Of a DNA stretch of 46,476 nt, positions 27,092 through 35,741 are shown piece after piece. The notes beneath the pieces are model-generated. The model did no database searches. It was given only the letters and a program-made list of their open reading frames with translations, and had not been told where the DNA came from. This DNA comes from Steroidobacteraceae bacterium (lineage in GTDB: Bacteria; Pseudomonadota; Gammaproteobacteria; Steroidobacterales; Steroidobacteraceae). The DNA lies in assembly GCA_019634915.1 (NCBI GenBank), contig JAHCAN010000020.1, positions 1 to 46,476 of the forward strand, written 5' to 3'. The number at the start of each line of letters is the position of its first letter. Within the stretch, counting starts at the first letter, position 1. The position numbers and the translations under genes are program-made.

Positions 27092-27714
27092 GTCGCGTCG
27101 CGCGCGCTCGCCGAGCGCTCCTCGCCGAGCACGTGCGCGATCGCGGCGTTGATGCGGCTGTCGAGGCTCGCGTCGATGCGCGAGTGGCGGGCCGTGACGC
27201 GGCAACCGCCGCGTGCCATGACCGGATCCTCGACGATCTCCCAGGCCCGGCCGGTGGCGGGCGTGGCCAGCGACCCGGTCACGAGCCGCGCGTCCTCGGG
27301 ATGAAGATGCACGCGTACATCCTGCGCGGCCGCAGGCAGCATCGCGACCGTATCGCGCAGGATGCCGATCACCTGCGACGGCTCGATGCGCAGTTCACGC
27401 CGCACCAGGTGTCGGCCGACCGCCATCGCAAGCGTGGCCAGCTGCTGCACGATCTGCTCGTCGAGCTGGCCGACCGGCTGGCCGAGCGAATCGAGCAGCG
27501 CGGCAACGCGCGCGAGCTGCGCATCGAGTGCCGCGGCGCGCTGCTGCGCCTCCGCCGCGGCGGCCGCGAGCCCGTCGCGCAGTCCCTTCGCGTGGCCCTC
27601 CTCCCAGGCCGCGCGGCCGATGTCGTCGAGTTCGGCCGCCGTCGGGCGTTCCTGGTACCGCGACAGCAGCCGTCCTTCGACGGCCGGTGGCGCCCACAGT
27701 GCCGCCTCAGACAT
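27088..27714 (-). CDS. fliH: Flagellar export ATPase regulator FliH
   Basis: FliH dimerises, binds FliI and docks it to FliN. From the ATG at 27714 it has 208 residues. The N-terminal piece includes [21 protein letters not shown] helical Ala/Glu-rich stalk follows ([20 protein letters not shown]). The C-terminal domain has a V-ATPase-E-like fold, for example [20 protein letters not shown] and [13 protein letters not shown]. It overlaps fliG by 8 bases and fliI by 4. Confidence 0.94.
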   Translation of the reverse strand: MSEAALWAPPAVEGRLLSRYQERPTAAELDDIGRAAWEEGHAKGLRDGLAAAAAEAQQRAAALDAQLARVAALLDSLGQPVGQLDEQIVQQLATLAMAVGRHLVRRELRIEPSQVIGILRDTVAMLPAAAQDVRVHLHPEDARLVTGSLATPATGRAWEIVEDPVMARGGCRVTARHSRIDASLDSRINAAIAHVLGEERSASARDAT

Positions 27715-28717
27715 AGGTTTCTCCGCCCTTGCCGCCGAGTGCGATCGTGCCGGCATCGGCGAGGCGCTTGGCGACCGCGAGGATCTCCTTCTGCGCCGTC
27801 TCCACTTCGCTGATGCGGACCGGTCCCTTGGCCTCGAGGTCGTCGCGCAGCATCTCGGCCGCGCGCTGTGACATGTTCGCGAAGATCTTGTCCTTCAGCT
27901 CCGGGTCGGCGGCCTTCAGCGCGAGCAGCAGCTGGTCGCCGGGCACCTGGCGCAGCAGCTCCTGCATGCCGCGGTCGTCGACCTGGCGCAGGTCGGCAAA
28001 CGTGAAGATCAGGTCCTGGATCTTCGCGCCGAGGATGTCGTCGATCTGGTTGATGCGGCCCATGATGGCCGCCTCCTGGCTCGAATCGAGGTTGTTGATG
28101 ATGTTCGCGGCGACCTTCGGCCCGCCGAACGTCGACGCCTTGGTGGTCGTGCCGGCGAACTGCTTCTCCATCATCTCGTCGAGTTCGTTCAGCGCGTTGG
28201 GCTGGATGCCATCGAGCGTCGCGATGCGCATCAGGATGTCGGCGCGCGCCATCTCGGGCAGCTGCGCGAGCACCGCGGCGCCCTGGTCGGGATCGAGATA
28301 GGCGAGCACGATCGCGACGATCTGCGGATGCTCGTTGCGCATCATTTCGGCGACCGCGCGCGGATCCATCCACTTCATCGCCTCGAGGCCGCGGCTCGAG
28401 CGCCCGCCGAGGATGCGCTCGATGACGCTCGCGGCGCGGTCCTCGCCGAGCGCCGCGGTCATCACCTTGCGCAGATAGTCGTCGACGCCGACCCCGAGCG
28501 AGGTGTGCGTCTCGACCGTCGTCGAGAACTGCTGCAGCACCGCGGACACCTCCTCGCGCGTGACGCCGTCGAGCGCGGCCATCGCGGTGCCGACCCGCTG
28601 CACGTCGCGCGCGCTCATGTGCTTCAGGATCTCGGCCGCCTCCTGCTCGCCGAGCGTCAGCAGCAGGATCGCCGCCTGGTCGGTGCCGCTGCGCCGTGCC
28701 GTTGCCTTGTCATTCAT
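27707..28717 (-). CDS. fliG: Flagellar motor switch protein FliG
   Basis: FliG transmits torque between stator and rotor. From the ATG at 28717 it has 336 residues, the usual length. The N-terminal part binds FliF (DQAAILLLTLGEQEAAEILK). The middle domain has the EHPQ motif in NEHPQIVAIVLAYLD, and a GGPKVAANIINN segment follows. The C-terminal torque helix carries the charged residues FADLRQVDDRGMQELLRQV and LKDKIFANMSQRAAEML. It overlaps fliF by 8 bases. Confidence 0.96.
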   Translation of the reverse strand: MNDKATARRSGTDQAAILLLTLGEQEAAEILKHMSARDVQRVGTAMAALDGVTREEVSAVLQQFSTTVETHTSLGVGVDDYLRKVMTAALGEDRAASVIERILGGRSSRGLEAMKWMDPRAVAEMMRNEHPQIVAIVLAYLDPDQGAAVLAQLPEMARADILMRIATLDGIQPNALNELDEMMEKQFAGTTTKASTFGGPKVAANIINNLDSSQEAAIMGRINQIDDILGAKIQDLIFTFADLRQVDDRGMQELLRQVPGDQLLLALKAADPELKDKIFANMSQRAAEMLRDDLEAKGPVRISEVETAQKEILAVAKRLADAGTIALGGKGGETYV

Positions 28718-30338
28718 CTTTGCCGACCCATGTCTTGACGACGCGCGCGACCCGCTTCGGGTCCTGCGCGACGAGCGATCGCGCCTGCGCGACCTGTTGT
28801 TCGTAGGCAATCGCCGTCGCCTGCGGTGCCGCGCGCGGCGCTTCCTCGACCAGCACGCCGCCGTCGCGGCCCTCGGCGGCCGGCAGCGCGGCGGTGGCCG
28901 GGCGCAGGCGTGTCGCGGGCCCGAGCAGGCCGCGGACCAGCGGCCGCACGACGACGAGCAGCAGCACGATCACGATGCCGGCGCCGGCGAGGATCTTCGC
29001 GAGCTCGCGCACCCAGGGTGCCTGCCACAGCGGCAACTCGTCTTCCTCGATCGGCTCGGCGTGCTCGGCAATGAACGAGGCGTTGACGACGTTGACGCTG
29101 TCGCCACGCTCGGCGTCGAAGCCGACCGCGTCCTTGACCAGGGTCGTGATGCGCGCGAGCTGCTCGTCGGCGAGCGGCTTGCCCTGCACGTCATCGACCA
29201 GCACTGCGACGGTCAGGCGCTGCAGGCGCCCCGCCGGCTGGCGCGAGTACGCGAGCGTGCGGTCGATCTCGAAATTGCGTGTGCTCTGGCGCGAAGTGTT
29301 CTCCGGCGCCGGCGCCACGGCCACAGCTGCTGCGCCGCTGCCGGCCGCGCCGACCGCTGCGAGCGTCGCCGAAGACCCCGGTGGCAGCGCAACACCGCCC
29401 TCCGGTGGCTGATTCGACAGCGAGCCGGGTACGCCCTGCGCACCGCCGCCCTGGCGCGCGCTCTCCTCCGAGAGCTGCTCGCTGCGCACGATCTGGCTGT
29501 CCGGGCGGTACTGCTCGCGAGCCTCCTCGGTGATCGACATGTCGACCTGCGCGACCACCTGGGCGCGCACGCGCCCCTCGCCGACCAGCGGCGCGAGCAG
29601 CGCCTCGATGCGCTGCGTGTACTCGGTCTCGAGGCGATGCGCGAATTCGAACTGCTTTTCCTGCAATGCCGCGTCGCTGCCCTGCTGGCGCGCCGACAGC
29701 AGCCGGCCGGACTGATCGACCACCGTCACGTCACCGGCTTCGAGCTCGGGGATGCTCGACGCGACCAGGTTGACGATCGCGGCCACCTGCTCCGACTCGA
29801 GCCGGCGGCCGGGCTTCAGCTGGATGAATACCGACGCGGTCGCCGGACGGCGCTCGCGCACGAAGACCGACTGGCGCGGGCTCGCGATGTGCACGCGGGC
29901 GCCGGAAATGGACTGCAGGCTCGCGATCGTGCGCGCAAGCTCGGTCTCGAGCGCGTGCTGGTAACGGGCGCCCTCCATGAACTGGCTGACGCCGAAGCCC
30001 GAATCGCGGGCGATGGCCGCGAAGCCGCCGTCGCTTTGCGGCACGCCCTGCGCGGCGAGCGACAGGCGCGCATCGTTCAGGCGGCGGGTTTCGACGCTGA
30101 CGCTGCCCGCGGCGGCATCGGCACGATGCTCGATGCCGGCCGCCTCGAGCGAGCGCGTGACGGCGACGAGGTCGTCGGAATCGAGATGCGTGTACAGCAG
30201 GCTCATCGACGGCCCCTGCGACCACAGCACGACGCTGACGCCCGCCGCCACCGCCGCGGCAAGGCCCAGCAGCAGCAGTAGCGGCCGCGCCCCCGCGCCG
30301 AGGCGCTCCATGACCGGCGATGCAATGTCCGCACTCAT
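28710..30338 (-). CDS. fliF: Flagellar MS-ring protein FliF
   Basis: FliF forms the membrane ring on which the flagellum is built. The 542 residues have two transmembrane helices, at about 18-36 and 440-460 (AKILAGAGIVIVLLLVVV). Between them lie ring-building motifs, including LYTHLDSDDLVAVTRSLEAA and FIQLKPGRRLESEQVAAIVN. The C-terminus ending VARVVKTWVGKDE is the FliG-binding tail. The gene starts 10 bases after fliE. Confidence 0.96.
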   Translation of the reverse strand: MSADIASPVMERLGAGARPLLLLLGLAAAVAAGVSVVLWSQGPSMSLLYTHLDSDDLVAVTRSLEAAGIEHRADAAAGSVSVETRRLNDARLSLAAQGVPQSDGGFAAIARDSGFGVSQFMEGARYQHALETELARTIASLQSISGARVHIASPRQSVFVRERRPATASVFIQLKPGRRLESEQVAAIVNLVASSIPELEAGDVTVVDQSGRLLSARQQGSDAALQEKQFEFAHRLETEYTQRIEALLAPLVGEGRVRAQVVAQVDMSITEEAREQYRPDSQIVRSEQLSEESARQGGGAQGVPGSLSNQPPEGGVALPPGSSATLAAVGAAGSGAAAVAVAPAPENTSRQSTRNFEIDRTLAYSRQPAGRLQRLTVAVLVDDVQGKPLADEQLARITTLVKDAVGFDAERGDSVNVVNASFIAEHAEPIEEDELPLWQAPWVRELAKILAGAGIVIVLLLVVVRPLVRGLLGPATRLRPATAALPAAEGRDGGVLVEEAPRAAPQATAIAYEQQVAQARSLVAQDPKRVARVVKTWVGKDE

Positions 30339-30348
30339 TCAATCATCC

Positions 30349-30681
30349 TCAGATCGGCATGTTCATGATTTCCTGGTACACATTGACCAGGCGGTTACGC
30401 ACTTCGGTCGCGGCGCGGAACGACACGCTCGCCTTCTGCAGTTCGAGCATCACCTGCGGCAGCTCGACGCCGGGCACGCCCTGCTGGAACTGCGTCGCGA
30501 CGTCGGCGGCGCGCTGCTGGGCGGCGTTGACCTGCTCGACGCCCTGCTTCATCAGTGCGGCGAAGCCGCCCGCTTCGGTGGCGGCTCCCGGCGCCTGCGG
30601 CCGGGCCGCCTGCGGCTTCGTGGCCTGCGAGGACAGCGCGCGGATCTGCGCGAGCACCTGCTCGATCGCGAGCTGGCTCAT
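30349..30681 (-). CDS. fliE: Flagellar MS-ring/rod junction protein FliE
   Basis: FliE connects the MS ring to the proximal rod. The 110 residues end in the family signature: LPQVMLELQKASVSFRAATE then VRNRLVNVYQEIMNMPI. The N-terminal half is Ala/Gln-rich and poorly conserved. Its ATG overlaps the stop of the FleR-like gene (ATGA). This places fliE-K in the same transcript as the regulator. Confidence 0.95.
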   Translation of the reverse strand: MSQLAIEQVLAQIRALSSQATKPQAARPQAPGAATEAGGFAALMKQGVEQVNAAQQRAADVATQFQQGVPGVELPQVMLELQKASVSFRAATEVRNRLVNVYQEIMNMPI

Positions 30682-31679
30682 GGGCTCACCGCGAGATCGA
30701 CGCCCGACGCGCGCAGGCGCGCGAGTTTGTGGCGCAGCGTGCGCGGGCTGATGCCGAGCTTCTCGGCCGCGTCGCGGCGGCTCACGCCGTCGCGCAGCAC
30801 TTCGAGGATCAGGTCCCGTTCGGCGCTCGCCAGCGCGGTCGACAGCTGGCGCGAATCGAGTTCGCTGCCACCCACCAGCCGGTCGGTCGCGGCAGGCGGG
30901 TCGTAAGCATCCGCGCCGAAGCGCAGATGCGCCGGTTCGATCACCGCGCCGTCGAGCAGCACCAGCGCGCGCTGCATGACGTTGTCGAGCTCACGCACGT
31001 TGCCCGGCCAGCCCCAGGTCAGCAGCCGGTGCGCGGCGTCGGCCGACACCGCCGGCACCCGGCCACCCGGCGTGCAGTGCGCGGCGAGGCGCTGCATCGC
31101 GAGCGGCAGGATGTCGTCGCGGCGCTCGCGCAGCGGCGCGAGCTGCAGCGGAAAGACGTTCAGGCGGTAATAGAGATCCTCGCGGAAACGCGCCGCGTCC
31201 ACTTCGATCTGCAGCCGGCGGTTGGTCGTCGCGAGCACACGCACGTCGAGCGCGATCGGCGCGCGCGCGCCGAGCCGCTCCACTTCGCGCTCCTGCAATA
31301 CGCGCAGCAGCTTCGCCTGCAGCGCGAGCGGCATCTCGGACACCTCGTCGAGCAGCAGCGTGCCGCCCTGAGCCTGCTCGAACTTGCCCGGCGTCGCGGC
31401 ATGCGCGCCGGTGTAGGCGCCGCGTTCGTAGCCGAACAGCATCGCCTCGAGCATGTTCTCGGGAATCGCCGCGCAGTTGATCGCGACGAACGGTGCGGCC
31501 GCCCGGGCCGAGTGGCGGTGGATGTAGCGGGCCAGCACTTCCTTGCCCGTGCCCGACTCGCCGGCGATCAGTACGGCGCAGTCGCTGGCCGCAACGCGGC
31601 GCGCGAGGTCGAGCAGTGCGCGCGAGCTCTGCGCGCAGGCGACGGGTTCGGGATGTGCATCCCTGTGGTCCTGTTCCAT
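30678..31679 (-). CDS. fleR: FleR/FlrC-like sigma-54 activator without receiver domain
   Basis: This 333-residue AAA+ activator resembles FleR/FlrC, which turn on middle flagellar operons with sigma-54. Walker A GESGTGKE is at 40-47, the sigma-54 contact loop reads GAYTGA at 87-92, and Walker B GGTLLLDE is at 105-112. PGKFEQAQGGTLLLDEVSEM is very FleR-like. A Fis-type HTH lies at about 300-325 (RRDAAEKLGISPRTLRHKLA). Only about 30 residues precede the AAA+ domain, so the receiver of FleR (about 120 residues with a phospho-Asp) is absent. No fleS kinase gene precedes it. The symbol reflects domain similarity, not proven equivalence. Confidence 0.88.
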   Translation of the reverse strand: MEQDHRDAHPEPVACAQSSRALLDLARRVAASDCAVLIAGESGTGKEVLARYIHRHSARAAAPFVAINCAAIPENMLEAMLFGYERGAYTGAHAATPGKFEQAQGGTLLLDEVSEMPLALQAKLLRVLQEREVERLGARAPIALDVRVLATTNRRLQIEVDAARFREDLYYRLNVFPLQLAPLRERRDDILPLAMQRLAAHCTPGGRVPAVSADAAHRLLTWGWPGNVRELDNVMQRALVLLDGAVIEPAHLRFGADAYDPPAATDRLVGGSELDSRQLSTALASAERDLILEVLRDGVSRRDAAEKLGISPRTLRHKLARLRASGVDLAVSP

Positions 31680-31691
31680 GCCCCGGCACGG

Positions 31692-31707
31692 AGCAAGAAG
31701 CGTGCCC
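31692..31707 (-). promoter_or_regulatory. Candidate sigma-54 promoter of fleR-fliE-K
   Basis: On the minus strand the 16 bases read GGGCACGCTTCTTGCT. They match TGGCAC-N5-TTGCT at all but the first position, with the GG and GC exactly 10 bases apart. It lies in the 58-base gap between the FleQ-like and FleR-like genes, where Pseudomonas FleQ drives fleSR. Transcription would begin near 31682, only about three bases before the annotated ATG. The mRNA would be nearly leaderless, or the real start lies further downstream. That proximity lowers confidence. Confidence 0.6.
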
Positions 31708-31737
31708 GCGCCGCTCAGCGGTTTTTCGTGACCGCGC

Positions 31738-32928
<1,191 letters not shown>

Positions 32929-33020
32929 TCATCCGCCCTCTTTGTCGTTGTTGGCGCGCATTATTGTCGTGTGGCGCACGCCCCCGGCGTGACGCAGTTC
33001 CGCGACGCCCCCGCCGCGGC

Positions 33021-33035
33021 TGCGACTGTGTCGCA
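33021..33035. promoter_or_regulatory. Inverted repeat upstream of fleQ-like gene
   Basis: TGCGAC-TGT-GTCGCA is a perfect 6-base inverted repeat with a 3-base spacer. It lies 93 bases upstream of the regulator ATG and 12 bases past the PilZ gene stop. The 118-base gap 32929-33046 also holds, on the minus strand, AATAAT near 32960 as a possible sigma-70 -10 box. The repeat could be an operator for the regulator gene or the weak stem of a terminator; no T-run follows it on the minus strand. Confidence 0.35.
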
Positions 33036-33046
33036 ATACGGAAGAA

Positions 33047-33622
33047 TCAGGCCGGGCGACTGCGGCCTTTCGCCACCTGGCGGCGATGGCGACGGAATGC
33101 GAGCTTCTCGATGATGTCGGCGACGGGTTCGCCGACCGCGTCGAAGTCGACTTTGACGCGCCGCCCGCCGTCGATGCCCGCGACCCGCCCGGGCATCCGC
33201 AGCGGCTGCAGCAGCGACTCGCGCAGGTAGATCTCGAGCACGCCGTGGCTGTCCGGCTCGGGCGCCGTGCCCTGCGCCTGCCACATCGCGCCGCGCGCAT
33301 TGAAGCGTATCGGCAGCAGCTCCGGGACCGGCTGCTCGCGCGCCAGGATCCGCCCGACCAGGTCGAGCAGCAGGTTCACCTTGAACTCGATGCGCTGCAG
33401 GTCGGCCGAGTGCGGCGAATCCTCGTCGGGCTTCTCGACCTGGGCGCTGTCCTCCATCGCGGCGAAGGTCTGCAGCACGCGCAGGTTCTGGTCGATCAGT
33501 GCCGCGGCGCGCTCGACGTCGAGCGCCGCGGCGAGCGGCACCCAGCGTATCGGCAGCACGTCGGCGTACGCGAGCTCCGCGTCGAGGACGATCGTATCCG
33601 ATCCCACATCCATGTCCGTCAC
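33047..33622 (-). CDS. PilZ-domain protein of flagellar cluster
   Basis: This 191-residue protein has a long helical middle (about 35-100) and a C-terminal PilZ-like beta domain. LLPIRFNARGAMWQ stands at the usual [DN]xSxxG position but reads NARG. LEIYLRESLLQPLRMPGRV and GRRVKVDFDAVGEPVADIIE follow, then IEKLAFRRHRRQVAK. The helix-plus-PilZ arrangement recalls the tetrameric PilZ proteins of Xanthomonas flagellar loci, which lack some c-di-GMP residues. A classical RxxxR motif before the domain is not evident. It starts with GTG overlapping fliS (GTGA), or ATG at 33613. It sits where fliT is found in other bacteria. Confidence 0.75.
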   Translation of the reverse strand: MTDMDVGSDTIVLDAELAYADVLPIRWVPLAAALDVERAAALIDQNLRVLQTFAAMEDSAQVEKPDEDSPHSADLQRIEFKVNLLLDLVGRILAREQPVPELLPIRFNARGAMWQAQGTAPEPDSHGVLEIYLRESLLQPLRMPGRVAGIDGGRRVKVDFDAVGEPVADIIEKLAFRRHRRQVAKGRSRPA

Positions 33623-34011
33623 CTCGCGCGGCGCTCCACCGGCATCGCGACCCAGGCGCCCCGCACCTCGAGCAGCAGGCGCGAGACGTCGTCAAGCAGT
33701 TCCACCCGGTTCTCCGCATTGGCGCGCACCAGCTGGCGCGCCATGAAATCATAAAGGCTGTCGAGGTTGCGCGCGATCTCCCCGCCCGCATCGGTATCGA
33801 GGCTCGCCCGCAGTTCCTGCACGATCTCGAGGGCGCGCTGGATCAGCGCGCACTTCTCGGCGATGCGCCGGTGCTGCATGTTGCCACGCGCAGCGGCGAT
33901 CCGCTCGAGCGCGCCGTCGATCAGCATCAGGATCAGCCCGTGCGGATCGGCGACCGCGACCCCGCCATGCGAGGCGACGCTGCGGTAGGCAGCCAGGCGA
34001 CTGGAATTCAT
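33619..34011 (-). CDS. fliS: Flagellin export chaperone FliS
   Basis: FliS binds unfolded flagellin and prevents early polymerisation. It is a small helical bundle with AAYRSVASHGGVAVADPHGL then ILMLIDGALERIAAARGNM, and SLYDFMARQLVRANAENRVE, all family features. I chose the ATG at 34011 (130 residues). The sigma-28 promoter just upstream would start transcription near 34024, which leaves the ATG at 34023 without a leader. The typical FliS N-terminus also places AYRSV about eight residues from the start. Confidence 0.92.
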   Translation of the reverse strand: MNSSRLAAYRSVASHGGVAVADPHGLILMLIDGALERIAAARGNMQHRRIAEKCALIQRALEIVQELRASLDTDAGGEIARNLDSLYDFMARQLVRANAENRVELLDDVSRLLLEVRGAWVAMPVERRAR

Positions 34012-34030
34012 GTAGCCCGTCATGCTGAGC

Positions 34031-34057
34031 TTAACGGCCCGGCCGCCGGGGACTTGA
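34031..34057 (-). promoter_or_regulatory. Sigma-28 (FliA) promoter of fliS-pilZ
   Basis: On the minus strand TCAAGTCC is followed, after exactly 11 bases, by GCCGTTAA. The sigma-28 consensus is TAAAGTTT-N11-GCCGATAA. The -10 box differs at one position, and the -35 core TCAAGT is the form common in Pseudomonas. The element lies in the 53-base gap between the fliD stop and the fliS start, where a secondary late promoter is useful for flagellin chaperone supply. Confidence 0.68.
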
Positions 34058-34064
34058 GGGGGCC

Positions 34065-35435
34065 TCAGCTGCTGACGCCGTTCGCGAGCTGCTGGCTCAG
34101 GTAGCTCGCGGTCGACTGCATCTGGGTCAGCAGCGAATCGAGCGCGATGAACTGCTTGCGGTAGCGGGCCTCGACCACGGCCATGCGCAGGTCGAGCGCC
34201 TCGGTCGCCGCCTTGGTGTCCTTCAGCCCGCGCTGCAGGACGGCATCGCGGGTCGCGAAGCTGCCGTTTGCGCCGAGCGCCTCCTCGATCGCCGCCTTGA
34301 TCGACGAGGCGACGCCACCCTCGCCCGCGAACAGGCGGGCGACGCCGCCGAGATCGGCGGCAAGCGCCGCGTTCAGCTTGCTCTCGTCGATCTTCAGCGT
34401 GCCATCGTTCTGGGTCGAGATGCCGAGGTTGACCAGCATCTGGTAATCGCCGGCGAGGCCGGGCACGGATTGCGTCAGCAGGCTGCGCAGGCGTGACTCG
34501 ATGCCACGCAGCATCGCGTCGCCGAGCAGCGGGCCGGCGACGCCGGTGCCGGCGTCGTAGCTGCGCAGTCCGGCGAGCTTGGTCGACAACGTGTTCCAGT
34601 CGGCGACGAACTTCTTGATGCGCTCGAGCGTGGCACTCGTGTCCACGCTCACATCGAGCGTGATCGGATTGCCGGGCGCCTCGGCCTTCAGCTGCAGCGT
34701 CACGCCGTCGATCGCGCCGTCGATCATGTTGGTCGTCGAGGTCACGTCGAAACCGGCGATGCGTACCAGCGCGTCGGCGGCCGGGCGCAGTGTCGTCCAG
34801 TTCGAGGCCGCCGGCGGTTCGTGCGCGAGCACCGCGAGACCGCCATCGCCGCCGGCCTGCGTCACCGTGATCTCGTTCGCCGCGCCGGTACGTGCCGAGG
34901 TCAGCACGAGCCGCGCACCGTCGTCCGCGGTGATCAGTGTCGCCAGGATGCCGGTATTGTCGGCCGACGCATTGATCGCGTCGCGTATGCCGGCAAGCGT
35001 CGCCTGTTCGTCGCCGATCTCGACGTCGAAGCTCTCGCCGGCGACCGACAGCGTCAGCGTGCCGGCGCCAACCGTCGCGGTCGCGCCATCCGTGAAGGCC
35101 TGCGAGGCGAGCTGCTGCGCCTTCGCGATGCGCACGACCTCCACCTGGTAACTGCCGGCCGCGGCAGCCGCGCCGGCGCTGGCCGTGAACAGCTCTTCGT
35201 TGCCGACCTTCGTCTGGCGCGGCTGCAGGGTGGCCGTGCTGCTGACCGGGTCGAGCCCGGTCTTGAACGCCGACAGCGCGCTCTTGAGCGTCGCCATCGC
35301 GCTCACCTGGGCGTTGAGCGTCGTCTCGCGGCGCGAGATGCGCTGCGCCACCGGGGCCCGCTCGGCCGCGACCAGCTGGCTCACCAGCGAGTTCACGTCG
35401 AGTCCGGATCCGAGGCCCGAGGCGACGATCGCCAT
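34065..35435 (-). CDS. fliD: Filament cap protein FliD
   Basis: FliD is the capping protein that folds flagellin at the filament tip. The 456 residues have the conserved N-terminus ASGLGSGLDVNSLVSQLVAA and the variable middle with beta-rich domains. The helical C-terminus includes YRKQFIALDSLLTQMQSTAS and ends YLSQQLANGVSS. Length is within the family range. It begins 2 bases after flaG. Confidence 0.95.
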   Translation of the reverse strand: MAIVASGLGSGLDVNSLVSQLVAAERAPVAQRISRRETTLNAQVSAMATLKSALSAFKTGLDPVSSTATLQPRQTKVGNEELFTASAGAAAAAGSYQVEVVRIAKAQQLASQAFTDGATATVGAGTLTLSVAGESFDVEIGDEQATLAGIRDAINASADNTGILATLITADDGARLVLTSARTGAANEITVTQAGGDGGLAVLAHEPPAASNWTTLRPAADALVRIAGFDVTSTTNMIDGAIDGVTLQLKAEAPGNPITLDVSVDTSATLERIKKFVADWNTLSTKLAGLRSYDAGTGVAGPLLGDAMLRGIESRLRSLLTQSVPGLAGDYQMLVNLGISTQNDGTLKIDESKLNAALAADLGGVARLFAGEGGVASSIKAAIEEALGANGSFATRDAVLQRGLKDTKAATEALDLRMAVVEARYRKQFIALDSLLTQMQSTASYLSQQLANGVSS

Positions 35436-35437
35436 GG

Positions 35438-35653
35438 CTATTCTCCGTGGTCCGTGGTCGCGGGCGGCATCTGCCGCACGATGTGGCCGGTGGTCAGGTC
35501 GCGCACCGCCGCGACGATCGCGCCGGTCGCCGGATCGCGGCGCAGTTCGAGCCGCCGGCTGACGCCGCGCATGAACGAATCGAGCGGCGCGACGGCCATG
35601 CGCACGCGCATGACGCCTGTCCCGTCCCCGTCAGCCATGTCGGTGTCTGCCAT
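35438..35653 (-). CDS. flaG: FlaG family filament-length protein
   Basis: FlaG is a small protein that affects filament length in several polar flagellates. The 71 residues carry the family pattern LELRRDPATGAIVAAVRDLT then TGHIVRQMP near the C-terminus. The N-terminus is short and acidic. The ATG at 35653 has GGGAGAG at good distance; a GTG at 35656 is also in frame. Between it and fliC lies a terminator hairpin, so flaG-fliD need a promoter in the 88-base gap or read-through from fliC; no convincing promoter is seen. Confidence 0.85.
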   Translation of the reverse strand: MADTDMADGDGTGVMRVRMAVAPLDSFMRGVSRRLELRRDPATGAIVAAVRDLTTGHIVRQMPPATTDHGE

Positions 35654-35682
35654 CACGACTCTCCCGGCTTCACAAACGACCG

Positions 35683-35716
35683 CGGGAGACGGGACCGTTG
35701 CCGGCCCCGCCTCCCG
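35683..35716 (-). terminator. Terminator hairpin after fliC
   Basis: A 14-base-pair stem with a 6-base loop follows the fliC stop. On the minus strand CGGGAGGCGGGGCC pairs with GGTCCCGTCTCCCG, with two G-U pairs and loop GGCAAC. The T-tract is weak (GTCGTTTG about eight bases after the stem), so it may be partial and allow some read-through into flaG-fliD. Strong termination after an abundant flagellin mRNA is expected. Confidence 0.7.
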
Positions 35717-35741
35717 TGGACTTCACGCGTTCCCGCCTGCT

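Noticed and set aside
35698-35725. Possible sigma-28 promoter for flaG (TGAAGTCC, 12 bases, GCCGGCAA)
   Set aside because: The spacer is one base too long, the -10 box has two mismatches, and both boxes fall inside or beside the terminator hairpin.
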